Shown one piece after another: positions 20,122 to 33,236 of a stretch of 64,000 nt of DNA. The stretch is from Yamagishiella unicocca (taxonomy: Eukaryota > Chlorophyta > Chlorophyceae > Chlamydomonadales > Volvocaceae), in contig BDSL01000035.1 of assembly GCA_003116995.1 (NCBI GenBank), positions 248,001 to 312,000 of the forward strand, read 5' to 3'. The first letter of the stretch is position 1; each line of letters begins with the position of its first letter. The notes beneath the pieces were generated by a model. The model had not been told where the DNA came from. It searched no databases and worked only from the letters and a program-made list of their open reading frames with translations. The translations under genes were made by a program, and so were the position numbers.

Positions 20122-21194
20122 TCGGCTGCTCGTGCAACTTGAGTCACGCGCAAGGGGCGCGCAGGAGCAATGAGGATGATATCACCATGTTTGAGGCATG
20201 CATGCTGGCTTAAAATGAGCAGTACCGCCTTTCTCTTGAACCGATATCCGCTTTTTTCATGGGGTAGATCCGGTATGTTTCAGGTAGTCGAGAGGCATTT
20301 GACCGCGGGATGAACGCGGATATTGCGAATTCGGCATTCTTAGCCAAGCACACTTCCCTGCAAACCCGCTTCGCCCCATGCCGCCAGTAGCCCGTCTTTG
20401 GGCAGCTCGTGGCTTGGGAACCGCAAAGATGTACGACAGTACGACACCCTTGTGCCACTGCACCGGAAGGGGCGATTCGCGCGCACCGTGGTGCAGCTCC
20501 TGCTGGCACGTGCAACCGCAGCGTGACGTGCCGGTTGGTCTGTGGCAGCGATGGCCAAGCAATGTGGGTGCTCGGCGTGTCGAGATTAGCATGTCGTACC
20601 TTGGCCCCTTCCCCCAGCTCGGTCCTTTAGGTCCCTTCCGTTGTCTGTTGGTTGGTTATTGTCCCTGCAGGCCGGTGCAACCATGGCAGGCTGCCGTATG
20701 TGATGGGCAGTGTGGTCTCCAATGATGCTGAGCCTGGGCTGTACAGAGGCTCATGTACAAGCCGCTGGAGATGCGGTTACAGTGTTGGTACGACTCATCC
20801 CTTGCCCAACAGTGCCCAACCCTGTCCATACGCGACACCGTCAATTGTTCATGTTGGTAAGACAGAGGAAGGTTGTGAATGTTAATACTTACCGTATGGA
20901 ACGCCGTGTCCCACGTCCGTTGTGCACCGACTGAGTTTGTAGCCCTATGAACATTGCCACATATTGAAGTCTTCGCCAGGAGTGACTAATATTATAGCTA
21001 ACGTGGTGTGTGAACAGCTGTTGATGGCAGTACTTGCGTGCTGCTGTACGGCGCTCAACCTTTTCTGATGAATGGCAAAACGGGTTACCCGCCCGGAAGA
21101 GCGTCTCCTACGCACCCTTCCGTCGTAGTAGCTTATCCTTAAAATGGCTTTATCCTTGGATGCTTTTGCAACATAGCGCACGAAGGGCCCAGCC
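20122..21194. other. No gene recognised; upstream region of kinase gene
   Basis: No coding or RNA gene was recognised. The kinase promoter and 5' UTR must lie in the last few hundred bases, but I see no clear TATA box or initiator I could defend. Confidence 0.4.
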
Positions 21195-24100
21195 ATGGCT
21201 TTACTAGGCCTGCTGGCCGCCCTGTTAGCAATCATAGGATCTAAAGTTCATGCTTCGAATGGGAATGTAACCGGACCCATCGCGTCGTGCCTGACTGGAC
21301 TGAGTGGAGGCTTTGAGACGGCAATGCTACCGGAGGCGGACACCCTGTGTGCTCTGGAGTCTCTGGAAAGATGCCAAGGCCAAAATCTGACCGGAAACAT
21401 TTTGTTGACCGGTTCTGCTATAAAGCAGATATGGGACTTGGGTGTGGGCGCCGACGGACCCCTGAGCTTTGCGCCAGGTAACGCTTACATATCCAGAGGA
21501 ATAGCCTTGCTGATACATGATCAGTAATCTTATGGTGCGAACGTGTTGTGTCGTTCTGGTGCAGATGCGAACGTCACAGCTTCCTGCTTCAGCGTTTTGC
21601 TCCAGAATCCTGTCTACGAGGAGCATCAGCTGCGACCTCTGGACATTGTAACACTTCTAGCGCCTCCGTTCCTCCAGTCAGGCACAAACGCAGTCTCCAA
21701 GTTGACCATGCGCGACGTGACAATTTGGTTGGGTTGCGACCACTTGCTGGAATGGCAGCAGCATTTATGCGCAGTGCGCCTGCCTGGCTTGACTAAGGTG
21801 AACCTTGCACTATTCGTTTGGCATCGGGTGATGCCCGGCTGATATCGTCGGGGTCGTCTGAAAGGCAGTGCTGCTAACCAGCCCTCCCGTCCACGTGCCC
21901 CAACAGGTACAAGGAAATAACGTATCCATCATTTCCTGGAGGACCAAGAATGTCCTCCTCGAGCGCGTTAACCTCACTTGCGAATACCGAGACGATTTCC
22001 TGCCTGCCTGTTCCATGGCGACAGTGGACGTCGTGGACGACATCCAGGGGGCGTTAAATGATCTACAGGTGCCGTCCCTACCTCTTGTCTTGACCCTGAC
22101 GCGTGGTCTAGACTTCACTGACTCACACTGGCCAGCGGACGGCCTCCGCATTACCGCCAACGTGACGCTGAGCGCTACCCTGGATAGCGTGGTTACCGTC
22201 AGCTTTGGCTTAAAGACTGTGTTGTTTGCGGTCGACACAAAAAACTTCATGACAGCGTTCTTGTCTTTCCGGGGTTGCATACTCGTGGACCTCCCGCTCA
22301 GCTACCTTCCGTTGACGCACCCCCGGCGGCCATTTGGTATCCTGTCAACGGGTTTATGGCCAGTTTACAGGTGGGAACCCTGCGGTAGCTGCAATACACA
22401 TCAGGTGGTTAACTTACACTGGCTGACCGCAGGGAAGAAGTCGCCATGGGCCTTTATAATTGTACGCTCATTCTGACCGACGAGGAGTTCAAGTTCTGGT
22501 CATTTGTAAGTTGATACAAAGCGTACCATCGTTCCTAGGGGTTTGGTCTTGGTTATCTCCCTCATCGGACCCATGGCTGGGAGGGCGGACAACAGGGAAA
22601 GCGGCGGGTGGGATGCTTGTTCTTCAGAAATGCCTTCCCCAAAATACAATGGTGACCGACACTATGTGCTGTTGCACGGTTGCAGTGGCTTTCGATCCTT
22701 ATATCGCCGATCCCGAGCGTCCGAGCACTGGGAAATTGGAGCTACGCGAACGGTGTCGAGGTGCGGCCTGAGCAGGGGAGCGCGGGAATTGGTCCGTGCC
22801 CAAGTTTCCGGGAGGTGGTTCAGGGAAATTGAAGTGAACGAGAACATGGCATGACACCGTGTGTTGGTGATGTGCTACGTGGCTTCGGTATGATGGATGC
22901 ACCACGACAGCGTCACTTCCTTTTTCAAGCGTGCCGACAGGCATTTCTTGGTAGCTGCCCGCAGCAGCCTTCTTAGGGTGGCGCCGGTCGGTTGTGCGCC
23001 CTGCGACTGGGCGCGGAGGCTGTCGAAATGCGGACGGCAGACAACATCGTGGCGCCCTCCCGGGCGTCTGCGGGTGTCCCGTCAAAGCGAGCAGTCCACA
23101 GTATGTCGGACAAAGAGCATCTGCTCCTAGAGCTTCGAGCACACCCCATGGAAACGGGCTCACGTGCGCCATCAGCTGTCCGCATATTGGACGGCATGCA
23201 GGCCAGGAACTCCCGGACAATTCGACGATTCGTGATCAGGCAGGGGGCGGTTCGTGCTTTCGTTGTGTGCTTGAAAATCGCAACGACGTGATTGCTGCCC
23301 GGCCTCTGAAGGGTGTCACCCCTGTGCCCATGGTTGTCGCAGCTGGAGCCTTCGGGCGACGACTTCATCAACCTGGTCAGCTACATGGGCAGGTACACCA
23401 CGCTCGTTAACGTGCGATACCAGGTCGCGAATGGCTTGTACAGAACGCAGCAGCGCAACAACATCCTTCAGATCACTGGCGACGCACAGGTGCCTCCCAC
23501 TGTAGTGTTCCAGGTCCGCGACAGCAGCGATCTGCTGAGCGCGCTGGTGGAGGAGTCCAACTCAGCCGCGGCTCAGTATGGCCAGTACATCATCCTGACG
23601 GAGAACGTGACCATGACGGACCACGCGCACTGGTTGTATGACAAGGCGGCGATCCGCTACACGACGACCATCACCACGTGGCCCTCGGCAAGGGTGATTT
23701 TCGACCTGCAGCTGTGGACGGACGTGATTGCGACCTTGGCGGCGGTGGAGGTGAAGGACATGGTCCTCATGAACCTCGGGCCGGGAGCCAGAGGAGACGA
23801 CGTGCAGAGCTTGGTGACGGGGCTCTGGGCCTTCAACATCAGCAACTGGTGAGGCCCTCACCCCTCTTGTCACAGGCGTGATGTGGTGTGATGATGGGTG
23901 CGACGGAAGCGTGTGGTGTGGCGGGGGCGGGGTGGGGGTGGGGGGCGATACCCGATATCAGTAGGACTGCTGCTGTCACGCACAGAACTTCCCAGCCACA
24001 GCGGCCGGCAACGCACAGAATTTTCCTCTCACAACGGCTGGCAAAACTATGACGCCCGCTTTACCCAGTTTGCGTAGTATCTTCGGTACCTGTACGGAGT

Positions 24101-27100
24101 CCACTGCACCGTAGGCCCCATACCGGTCGTCACGGTCCTACCCGCTGCCGGCTTGCGACTGTGCAGGCGTAACGCAGACCAGCAGAGGATCGCCTTGCAG
24201 AACGTCGCAATGGTGGTGCCGCAGCAGGAGGTGGACTACTACTGGGCGGCAGCGGCTGCGCAGGACCAACGGGCGGGCTCGTGGATCAGCTCCTTCCAGG
24301 TGGGTTGGGTGCACGTGTAGGAGGGGGGGAGGAGTCCAGCCCGTGTCTCCTGAATACAGTACTGTGTGGTGAATTAGTATACCGCTGTATGAAGCTACGA
24401 GACTCCACGGAAAATGAACAACCGGACGGTGGGCCAGTGTAATGAGGCGGAGGAGTGATGGTGCAGTGGTGCGTGTACGCGACGCCTCGTGAGCTGCCAG
24501 GTCCAGTCCGGACGGGTGGAGGTGGTGGAGGCGGGGAGGGGGGCGGGGAGGTCCGGCAGCCACTCGAAGGCAGGCTGAGCCCGAGGACTGCAGTCGCTGC
24601 ATTCGCGTAGCGCGTGCGCGCAATGGTTCTGCTGGAGGAGAACTTACGGCTGTGTATGATTGCATCGTCGCCCTGGGCCGAAAGCAATGGTTGGTTGGCA
24701 TCCATCCGCGTTTCCTCTGCAGGTCGGGGCGCGTGACGAAGTCAACCAGACGTGGGTGTACTTCTCCACCTTGGCAACGACGCGGTTCACGGGTCAGAAC
24801 GTCAACATAACCAGCACAGTGCCCGACATGTTTGACCATGTCCCGCTGCCTATCTCCGACTTCCCAGGTGAGCGCGTCGGTCCGCTGCGGCCTGCCTGTG
24901 TGCTGACGTGTGCCGAGCTATGCCACAGCCATGTCTAACGCGCGCGCGCAGCCGGTGACAGCAGTGTCGTACTCCGCGCGCTATCGCTCCTCCCCGCGTC
25001 ACAACACGGCCTCCCCCCCCCCAAACCGTCATCGAATCTGGCACGCTATGACCGACGCCGCCGCCCCCATCTCCGCAGTTTCTGGTGCCAAGTCCGGTTC
25101 AGATGGCTCGTCGGGCGGCACGGACCGTGGCGAGGTGCTGCTGTTTGCGCTGCTGGCGATCACGTTGCCCACGGCGGTGGCGGTGGCCCTGCTGACCTAC
25201 CTGGTCATCAAGCGCCGCCGCCTGGGCCGCATCTGCAGGGGAGACGCCGGCGCCGCGGACGAAAAGCACTCGCAGCACAGCGGCGACGACGACGAAGCGG
25301 ATGAGGAGGGTGGCAAGCAGCCGGCGGCGGCCATCAAGCAGGTAGGTGAATTACTTGTGGGGAGGGAGGGAGGGAGGGAGCGGAGGGAGGGAGCGGAGGG
25401 AGGGAGGGCATTAGGCCAGCCGCCGTCGCGCGCGCTGGCCCTGCGGCTGACACAGCCGTGATGGAGCACATGTGGGCGGCCACGTACTTCTGGCAGACCT
25501 GGCAGCTGGTACGAAAGGGGGGGTTCGAGGGAGACCCGTGGGTACGAAAAGGGGGGAGGGGGCGCAAAGCCCGTCAGCCGACTCTCTCTTCACCACCGCC
25601 CGGCCTGGCCTTCCATCCCCGACCACCAAACACGCCTCGACGCGCGCCGGCGCGTACCTTCCCTGCGCCACGCCGACCCACGGGTCTCCTCTCAGCCCTC
25701 CGCCACACCGCGCAACGCCACGCCCCCGCGCAGGACACGTTCTGCTGCATGCTGTTGCCGCTGTCGCTGCGGAAGTCGAAGTTCGTCAACCCGCTGTACG
25801 ACGACGCGGACGGGCCGGCGGCGGAGGTCGTGCTCACGGCGGTGCTGGGGCCCTCGACACGGGGTGCGCGCGCCCTGGTTCCGGAGCTGCCGACGGCCCT
25901 CGGAACGGAGGTCAGCACCACAACGATATGCAGCACGGACGACATTCCGGACGCGCGAGCAGCGGCCGCAGCAGCAGCCGGCTTGGGCGTGGAGGAGCTG
26001 GAGGTGCGCCTCTGCAGACGGTCGTCGACAGTAGCGCCCGTTACACCGGCTGAACTGGAGTTGCAACTGGCGGGCAGCGGCGAGGCGGCTGGAGGGGCGT
26101 GTGGTGAGGGTGGGCGAGCGTTCGGGGCGGCGCTGGACGATGGAGCAGCGGAGGAGCACGGGAGGTGCAGCAGCAGCAGCATAGCCGCTGGGGTAAGCAC
26201 GGTGGAAGGGTGGTTGGCCACGGCTGGAGCCGCCTACGGCCAGGCAGGGGGGACGCGGCACGCGGGAGGTGAAGCGCAGCCGAGCGGGCAGCAGGCGGAA
26301 GCGGCAGCCGCCTCGAGAAGAGCGTTGAGAGCGGCTGGGACGCCATCGACGACTTCGGCGGAGGAGGGTCGGGACCCCAGCAGGGAAGAGGAGGGCCAGG
26401 AGCAGCATCGCTTGGCGATGGCTGCGCGGCAGCAGAGCGGCCGGCAGGCGTCGCAGTCGCAGTCCGCAGCGGGAGCAAACCCCCAGCTGATTGACATGCA
26501 GCAGATGGACCGGTTGCGGCGAGAAATCGGCGACCGGCACCTGGAGGTGCAGCACAGCCTCGGCTGGGGCGGCTGCGGCGTTGTGTACAAAGGTGAGATT
26601 CGCTTCCGGGTCAGTGCCGTGGGGGTGGGGGTAGCGGCGCTGGGTGGTGGTGGTGGTGGTAGCGGCACTGGGGGGGGGTAGCGGCACTGGGTGGTGGTGG
26701 TGGTAGCGGCACTGGGGGGTGGTGGTGGTAGCGGCACTGGGTGGTGGTGGTGGTGGTAGCGGCACTGGGGGGGGGGTAGCGGCACTGGGTGGTGGTGGTG
26801 GTGGTAGCGGCACTGGGGGGGGGTAGCGGCACTGGGTGGTGGTGGGGGTAGCGGCGCTGGGTGGTGGTGGTGGTAGCGGCACTGGGGGGGGGGTAGCGGC
26901 ACTGGGTGGTGGTGGTGGTAGCGGCACTGGGTGGTGGTGGTGGTAGCGGCACTGGGTGGTGGTGGTGGTGGTAGCGGCACTGGGGGGGGGTAGCGGCACT
27001 GGGTGGTGGTGGTGGTAGCGGCACTGGGTGGTGGTGGTGGTAGCGGCACTGGGTGGTGGTGGTGGTAGCGGCACTGGGTGGTGGTGGTGGTAGCGGCACT

Positions 27101-30100
27101 GGGTGGTGGTGGTGGTAGCGGCACTGGGTGGTGGTGGTGGTAGCGGCACTGGGTGGTGGTGGTGGTAGCGGCACTGGGTGGTGGTGGTGGTGGTAGCGGC
27201 ACTGGGGGGTGGTGGTGGTAGCGGCACTGGGGGGTGATGGTGGTGGTAGCAGCACTGGGAGGGTTTAGCGGCACTTGGGGGGGAAGAGGCACTGGGGGTA
27301 GGGATGGGGTTTGCCGGCAAGTATATGCGATGAGGAACGTTGTGTCGGTCGAAGGGCGAATGCGGTGGGGGAGGGGGCCGTAGGGCACCCCGTAGCGCAA
27401 AAAGAGGGTGACCTGGGCAAGGAGGGCCAGACGCCCTTGCCCAGCGCGCGTCTGGGAGCGAGCGGACGGCGGTCCCCGGGGTGCAGCGTAAGGGGGAGCT
27501 CCTTTGGTGGGAGGGATTCGGTGGGCCCAGCGCTCGGCGGGCTGGCCCTTGGGCAACGACAGAGCGCATGTTCTCATGGGCGTTAGGTTGTAGCGAAGTG
27601 CGCGTCGTGACGCGCTGTCATTATGGCCGTGTTGATCAGGGGTGAGGGTCTGCAGCCATTTCAGGCACGACCATATCGAGAGACTGGGACATGCGCGCGA
27701 ACCTCCGGGCCGGACCCGGGCGAAACGAAGATGGGGAACCAAACAGGAGGGGGATCAAGCAGGAGGGGGATCAAACAGGAGGGGGATCAAGCAGGAGGGG
27801 GATCAAACAGGAGGGGGATCAAGCAGGAGGGGGATCAAGCAGGAGGGGGATCAAGCAGGAGGGGGATCAAGCAGGAGGGGGATCAAGCAGGAGGGGGATC
27901 AAACAGGAGGGGTCCCGGTTTGGCAGGCGGCACACACCGGGGGGGGGTCGTGGCCGTCGCCGTCCCAGCGCCGACGCGATGGCTCCCTTCCACTCGCACG
28001 ATTGCGGCTCCCAGTCCTCAGTGTGCGGCTCCCCCCCCACCGGGTTCTAAGCGGGTTTTGTCGCCTCCTCCCCCCGGTGCGTGCAGGCATCTGGAAGGGC
28101 CTCCAAGTGGCGGTCAAGACGGTGCTGGTGCAGGGCGACAGCAAACCCAGCCGGCAGTTCCTCACGGAGGCGGCCATATCGGCGAGGTGCGGGAGGGGGT
28201 GGGGCTACCGCCGGTCGGGGATTCAATCGGCTCCGCCTGCCCCATGACACCACTGGGAGGGAGACCTCCTCGGTGGCCCGCTAGAGGCGGTGTGGGGGGG
28301 ACTAGGAGCCAGCGCTCCGTACTTGCCTCTGGCGCTCCGTACTTGCCTCTGGCGCTCCGTACTTGCCTCTGGCGCTCCGTACTTGCGGCGGAATTCCGCG
28401 ACCGAATGTGGCTGGGCGGCGGCTCATTGGGTGGTCGCGCTGTGCCGGGATCCACGCCCGCGGCGAGAGGTGTTTCCACAGCATGCTGAACCCGACACTG
28501 CGACCGTCGCCTCGCTCGTGCCATCGGCTGCTGCTGATGCTGCTGATGTTGATGCCGCCCGCGCAGCCTGCAGCACGCCAACATCGTGACCACCTACCTG
28601 TACGAGCTGCGGCCGCTGGACGAGGTGGACCCCGGCATGAGCGGCGTGGAGATCCGAGTGCAGTCCCGCGGGTCGGACGACTCGCCGGCGCACGGGATGG
28701 ACCGCATGAGCTGCTGGAAGCTGTATATCGTGCAAGAGTACTGTGAACTGGTGGGTTGGGCATCTGGGTTGGGGATCTGGGTTGGGGATCTGGGTTGGGG
28801 GGCGCGGAGGGCCTTAGGGTGCAGCTTATTCGGCCGCACCGGTGGTGTGGTGTTTCGTTGACTCATAACTCAAGTTATCCGCGAGCGTGGTATGGTGTCT
28901 ACGCTGCCAGCCCACGATGCGGACTGCACCTCGCTGTCCGAGCCACCCAGCTGTGTGGTTCCCACATCTTGCACTACTACATGCACTGCTGCTCGTTGCC
29001 GCGTTCCTCACCGCAGGGGACGTTGAAGGCAGCCATCGACCAGGGCTACTTCAAGGGAACCCGGGGCGGCATGCCGAACCTGGTAGGCGCAATAATTCCA
29101 TTTTTGTTATAAAACGAACTTTAGCTTTAATATGGAGCGTAGATCGTATTAACTCTAGTACATGTGGATCCATTTTTTCCAGTATTTGTTTCAAGCTGAG
29201 CTTAAAACAAATACAGCGGTTGTTCAAAGCTTTAGCTTTAGGCTTAAAGCTTTAGCTTTAAACAACTCCAGTATCGGGGAACAGAGGGAGCGCCGATGGT
29301 GCACCACACCAGCACAGCTGCAGCGGCGGTCGCGGGGCGGGAGTTGCCAGAGTCGGGTCGGCGGCGCCGGCGGCGTTGCATCTTGGCAGTCGTCCGCGCT
29401 GATGGGACGAGTGCCCGTTCGCGTAGCGCATTGGGTTGCAGTTCGGTTTGCATGCGCCGTACTACTGCACGCCGTACATCGTAGCCCTGTCTGGAGTACC
29501 ATGTCAGCTACCAAGCGACCTGGCGGGGAGGTTTAGCAGCCGCGTGAGAGCAGAAAACCCGTGGGTAGACACTGGTTATGAGAGCCGATTAGGAAAGGTT
29601 TGGTATCCACGTTTGGATAGGCACGCTGGAGAACTTGGTTGCGGTAAGGGAATTCTTGCGGGGGGGGGGTCGTCGCAAAGTGCCTCGTGTGAGCATCTGG
29701 TGCCAGACGCTGACGCGCCCTATACCCTCCTGCCCCTCCCGCTCCCGCTCCTCCCGCTCCCACTCCTTCCCTCAGGCGTTTCTCTTGGCGATCGCGTTGG
29801 ACGTGGCGTGGGGCCTTATGCACGTGCACTCCAAGAATGTGGTGCACGGCGACGTCACCGTCAGCAATGTGCTGCTGCAGACGTGCCCGGCCCGGCCGCA
29901 GGGCTGCATCGCCAAGGTCGCGGGTGGGTGGCGGGGCGGGACTGGGGGCTGCAGACCCGTGGTGGGTGGTGGTGGCTGGCGGGGGGGGACTGGGGCCTGC
30001 AGGGCTTGGGGGATGCGGGCCGTGGTTGTGGTGGGTCAGACCGTAGGGCCGTCCGTCACCGACAGGCGAAACACACTTCAAATCCGATCCCCAACACACA

Positions 30101-30754
30101 CACCGGGTTTAGGAGGAGCAGGAGGGAATATAAAACCGACGAAGGCGTGATTTTGCATGTCTCTCGACGCTTGCCTACATCCGTGCTGTTTCTTATTCCT
30201 TTCCCCTACATCCACCCAAGTGGCTTGTTAATATTGAGGGCAAAAACTCAACTTTGGAAAGAACCTAACCCCACCTCAATCCCCCGCCTCAACCCGCCCC
30301 CTCAACCCCCTACACCAACTTGGGTTCAGACTTTGGCCTGAGCGTCAAGTTCGAGGGGGGGCAGTCGAGCGGCTCCCACATCTACGGCGGGACGCCGCAC
30401 TACATGGCTCCGGAGCGCGCTAGGGGCGTGCTCTCCAAACAGTCGGACATCTACTCGCTGGGCGTCTGCCTGTGGGAGCTCTACTGCGGCACGCCGCCCT
30501 GGCGTCGCAACGCCGCCGGCGCGCACCACCAGCACCTGGAGGGCAGCAACAGCAGCGTCGACAGCGGCAGCATCCTGCCGTATGACGGGGAGGCGGCCGT
30601 GGGCGGCACCTCCGACAGCTTCCCCTTCCCTCGCAGCTGCCCGGCCGCCTACTCGTCTCTCGTGCTGTCCTGTCTCTCGGCCGAGCCGCAGAGGCGGCCC
30701 ACGGCCACGGCCGTAGCGGAAGCGCTGCAGCGGCTGCACCGGCGGTATGGGTAG
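21195..30754 (+). CDS. Receptor-like TKL protein kinase, 14 exons
   Basis: Exons: 21195-21477, 21565-21797, 21907-22370, 22433-22505, 23343-23848, 24167-24299, 24723-24867, 25079-25341, 25734-26592, 28087-28186, 28567-28750, 29017-29082, 29776-29923, 30330-30754. All junctions are GT-AG and close in phase, giving 1293 residues. A hydrophobic signal peptide (MALLGLLAALLAIIGSKVHA) precedes a large extracellular region with several Asn-X-Ser/Thr sites. One transmembrane helix lies at about 632-656, followed by basic IKRRR, and a long Ala/Ser-rich linker. The kinase domain starts near 976: Gly loop LGWGGCGVVYKG, Lys997 (VAVK), alphaC Glu1014, catalytic loop VVHGDVTVSNVLL with Asp1129 and Asn1134, DFG at 1153-1155, APE at 1179-1181. 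HGD replaces HRD; catalytic residues are otherwise intact. Family: Chlamydomonas-type TKL kinases, presumably plasma-membrane signalling; ligand unknown. The intron-9 region is enlarged by minisatellites. The large intron 22506-23342 is less certain. Confidence 0.85.
25672..25700 (+). repeat. Intron-type short repeat, family D copy (kinase intron 8)
   Basis: The block GCCGACCCACGGGTCTCCTC recurs with small changes at 35147 (F-box/LRR intron), 56007 (carrier intron) and in reverse at 34207 and 43773. Confidence 0.6.
26610..27290. repeat. 25-bp minisatellite in kinase intron 9
   Basis: A unit of the form GCACTGGGTGGTGGTGGTGG-TAGCG repeats with exact 25-bp spacing at 27021, 27046, 27071 and 27096. 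Variant units with GGGGGGG tracts occupy the left half. The array is G-rich on the sense strand of the kinase gene. Confidence 0.95.
27741..27915. repeat. 16-bp minisatellite in kinase intron 9
   Basis: The 16-bp unit AGGAGGGGGATCAAGC (variant ...AAAC) repeats about ten times. Confidence 0.95.
28310..28388. repeat. 20-bp tandem repeat in kinase intron 10
   Basis: GCGCTCCGTACTTGCCTCTG is repeated four times; the last copy is truncated. Confidence 0.92.
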
Positions 30755-31103
30755 CGCTGCGAGCCGCCATTCCGTTGGGGCGCTCGTCAGACCGGGGGTG
30801 CGGACCGGGCATGATGACGTGCCATGTCACAGCGTGGTGGCGCACGAGGGGGGCCGCAGGGCCTTATGAGATGAGGCGTGACTCCGGCACCCTGCTCTGC
30901 GGCGGCGAGGCGCTCTTGGCAGAGGCTGCGGTGCTGGCGGCCGCAGCCGCAGCGGCGATGGTGATTCGCGGAGGAGGAGCCAGAGGAGGAGGGAGAGGGC
31001 CTTATGTCACAAGTCGGCGCATCGTAGCTGGAGGAGGGAGGGGAGGCGCACTGCTGATACTGCTCTCGTATTGATGTGGGCCATTGAAGAGCCATAAGTT
31101 ATT

Positions 31104-31108
31104 TGTAA
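31104..31108 (+). terminator. Candidate TGTAA polyadenylation signal, kinase gene
   Basis: This is a TGTAA pentamer about 350 bp downstream of the kinase stop codon, within TTATTTGTAAGTG. TGTAA is the usual green-algal polyadenylation signal; cleavage would be expected 10-20 nt downstream. Confidence 0.5.
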
Positions 31109-31109
31109 G

Positions 31110-33236
31110 TGTGCAATTGGGGATACGCTGTGAGGAGCGGTCGGGGGAAAAACGGGGAAGAGCTGTGGGGTGGCGGCGGTGGCGCGCGCGCGCGGGCGGC
31201 ATTTGGAACCGACGGGACCCGCCGCGGCAAGGCTGTGCCTCTTGGGCGGACTGGCGACGTGGGGGCTGGCGTGATAGCGGCGGCAGGCAATGGACAGGTT
31301 GCATTGGGCTGGGGCGAGGCGTTATCCGTGCCTTGTGCTCCTGCCATGGGTGCTGCTTGGAGGTACAGCGAGGGCCGCCCTGGCTGCAGTTGAGCACTAA
31401 GGACCGAGCTGGACCACCCACGGTGGCGGCTTGGCTTGGTTGGGTGCGGTGGATTGGGTGGCTTGGTGGGGTGCGGTGGACAGTGGTGCGACAGGGGTGG
31501 GATCCGAGGGCGCGGGGCAGCGTGCGTCGACTTCGGTCGACTTAGCCTGTTGCGCGTCGTGGTGCAGCTTGGAGGGGTGGGGGCGGCAGCTGGGCGTCAG
31601 ACGCGCGCACCGTGTTGCGTGGTATGGCCCGCGCCGCTGCCACTCATGCCCCGACCCCCGCAGGCGGCGGCGGCAGTTGCGGGGGCTCAGCGGCTGTGGG
31701 GAGGGGGCGGGGGGGCCTGGAGCGGACCTGGCGCGAGTGGTAGTCACGTGGTGCCCATGTGCTCCACGAAATAGCTTAGATGCTGACGGGGGCTGTGGGT
31801 CCGCGTCCAGGAGTTTCCCCCCATTCTGGACCGCCATCTTCACCGCCTTGGTTTGTCGGCCGTGGATTCGCGGATCATCTTTACTCCCCAGTGGCATCAA
31901 CACAGCGTCACGTTGCGCCCGCCTGCCCCTTTTGCGTTGTAGTGCTGCTGCTCCGCTCTAGGTTCATTCGCGGTGCGCCGTAGATGCCGCCGCCCTGACC
32001 TGACCTGCTAGCTGGCGGCGTGGCAACGCTATCTGCTGGAATAGTTGGCTGCGGTGCGTGGCTGACCAGCTGACCGGCCGGCTGGCTGACCTCCAAACCA
32101 CTGGATTGATTACCGCTTGTGTCGCCACGCCACGGTTCTGGCAGAAGGCCAGGCCGGGGTGGTCGTCCTAGGCCGTCCCACGCACATGGCCGCCGTGTGC
32201 TGGCTGGCTTGGCAAAGAAAAGGACGGAGCCTGACCAGAGCCGCGGTCAGGTTGATGCGCCTAACGGCATCGAGATTGGACGCGTGTTGCGGTGCAGTAG
32301 TAGGTGATTGCAATGGGTGCCGCACTGGGCTGCTGGGAGCGGATGAGGGCGCACTGGTGTAGCGGCGGGAGGTGGCGGCGTTAATGCATGCAACGAAGGT
32401 CCGTCTTGCCCGGGTGCCTCATAATGGGCTGGCCTGCTGCCCAGGCTGCTGCAGCCGCCGCCGCCGCCGCAGAGGATGTGTGACGTGACGTCGTGGTATA
32501 TTGTTCTTGTTACAATCTAACCTTTACCTTTTTGGATTGGCAGAGATGTGCAGTGTACTTGGTCATTCCGTGCCGTGTTGTATTGCAGTGCGATCACATG
32601 GGTGCGTTGGGTCAGAAATGACGCCTGTGGCCCCGCCTGTTGTGTGGCGTGGCGGTCATATGGCGTTGTTAAGGAGGGGTGTTGTGGGCCGCCGCAGACG
32701 GAGGGGCTTCCTTAGCTGCTTGCTTTGAGGTGTTGGGCAGTGCAGGGGAGCAGGGCGGCACCATCGCTGGGCTTCTGCGAGCGGATTCACGGAAATAGCG
32801 TAGGTAGGCTGAGGGGGGCACAGCACACCGTGACTGCCAGTGCCCCCTTACAGGCCTCCGGGACGGGCGCACTAAGTTCGGGATTGCAGCCAAAGATGTC
32901 CCCTATTGGCAGTGGGTCGAGGGCACTGGTGGAGTGTGGTACTGTACTGACGAGACGCGAGCGCGGGCCTGCTGTGTGACGCAGGCAAGCGCGCCGCCAT
33001 AATTCAAGGGCTTTTTGGTATTTTGGTGGTTGTCGGTGACGGAGATGGTGTCTGTTATGTTGTTGATGACTGGGGGCAGGTCCTTCGGGGCGCGTTGCGT
33101 TTGGAGGTGGCAATACCCTGGCAGGTTTTTAACGATGTCCGAACGGGAGCTGCATAGGACTCAGACCCAGATCGCGTTCGGTGCCCGGCAGCGTGCATGT
33201 ATCTACATCGGCTGTAAAACATGGATGGAAGTAATG
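31110..33236. other. No gene recognised; one family-B repeat
   Basis: Only GC-skew frames occur. A family-B repeat (related to copies in cytochrome c6A and carrier introns) lies at 31820-31880 in reverse orientation. A (GCC)n run sits near 32455-32470. Confidence 0.45.
31820..31880 (-). repeat. Short dispersed repeat, family B copy
   Basis: On the minus strand it reads ATCCGCGAATCCACGGCCGA, CAAACCAAGGCGGTGAAGAT and GGCGGTCCAGAA. It matches 48330-48390 closely and 52757-52805 partially. Confidence 0.8.

Noticed and set aside
25692..27569. 625-codon minus-strand ORF rich in HHHPVPLPPPP
   Set aside because: It lies over the kinase exon 9 and the 25-bp minisatellite; it is the antisense shadow of the exon plus repeat.
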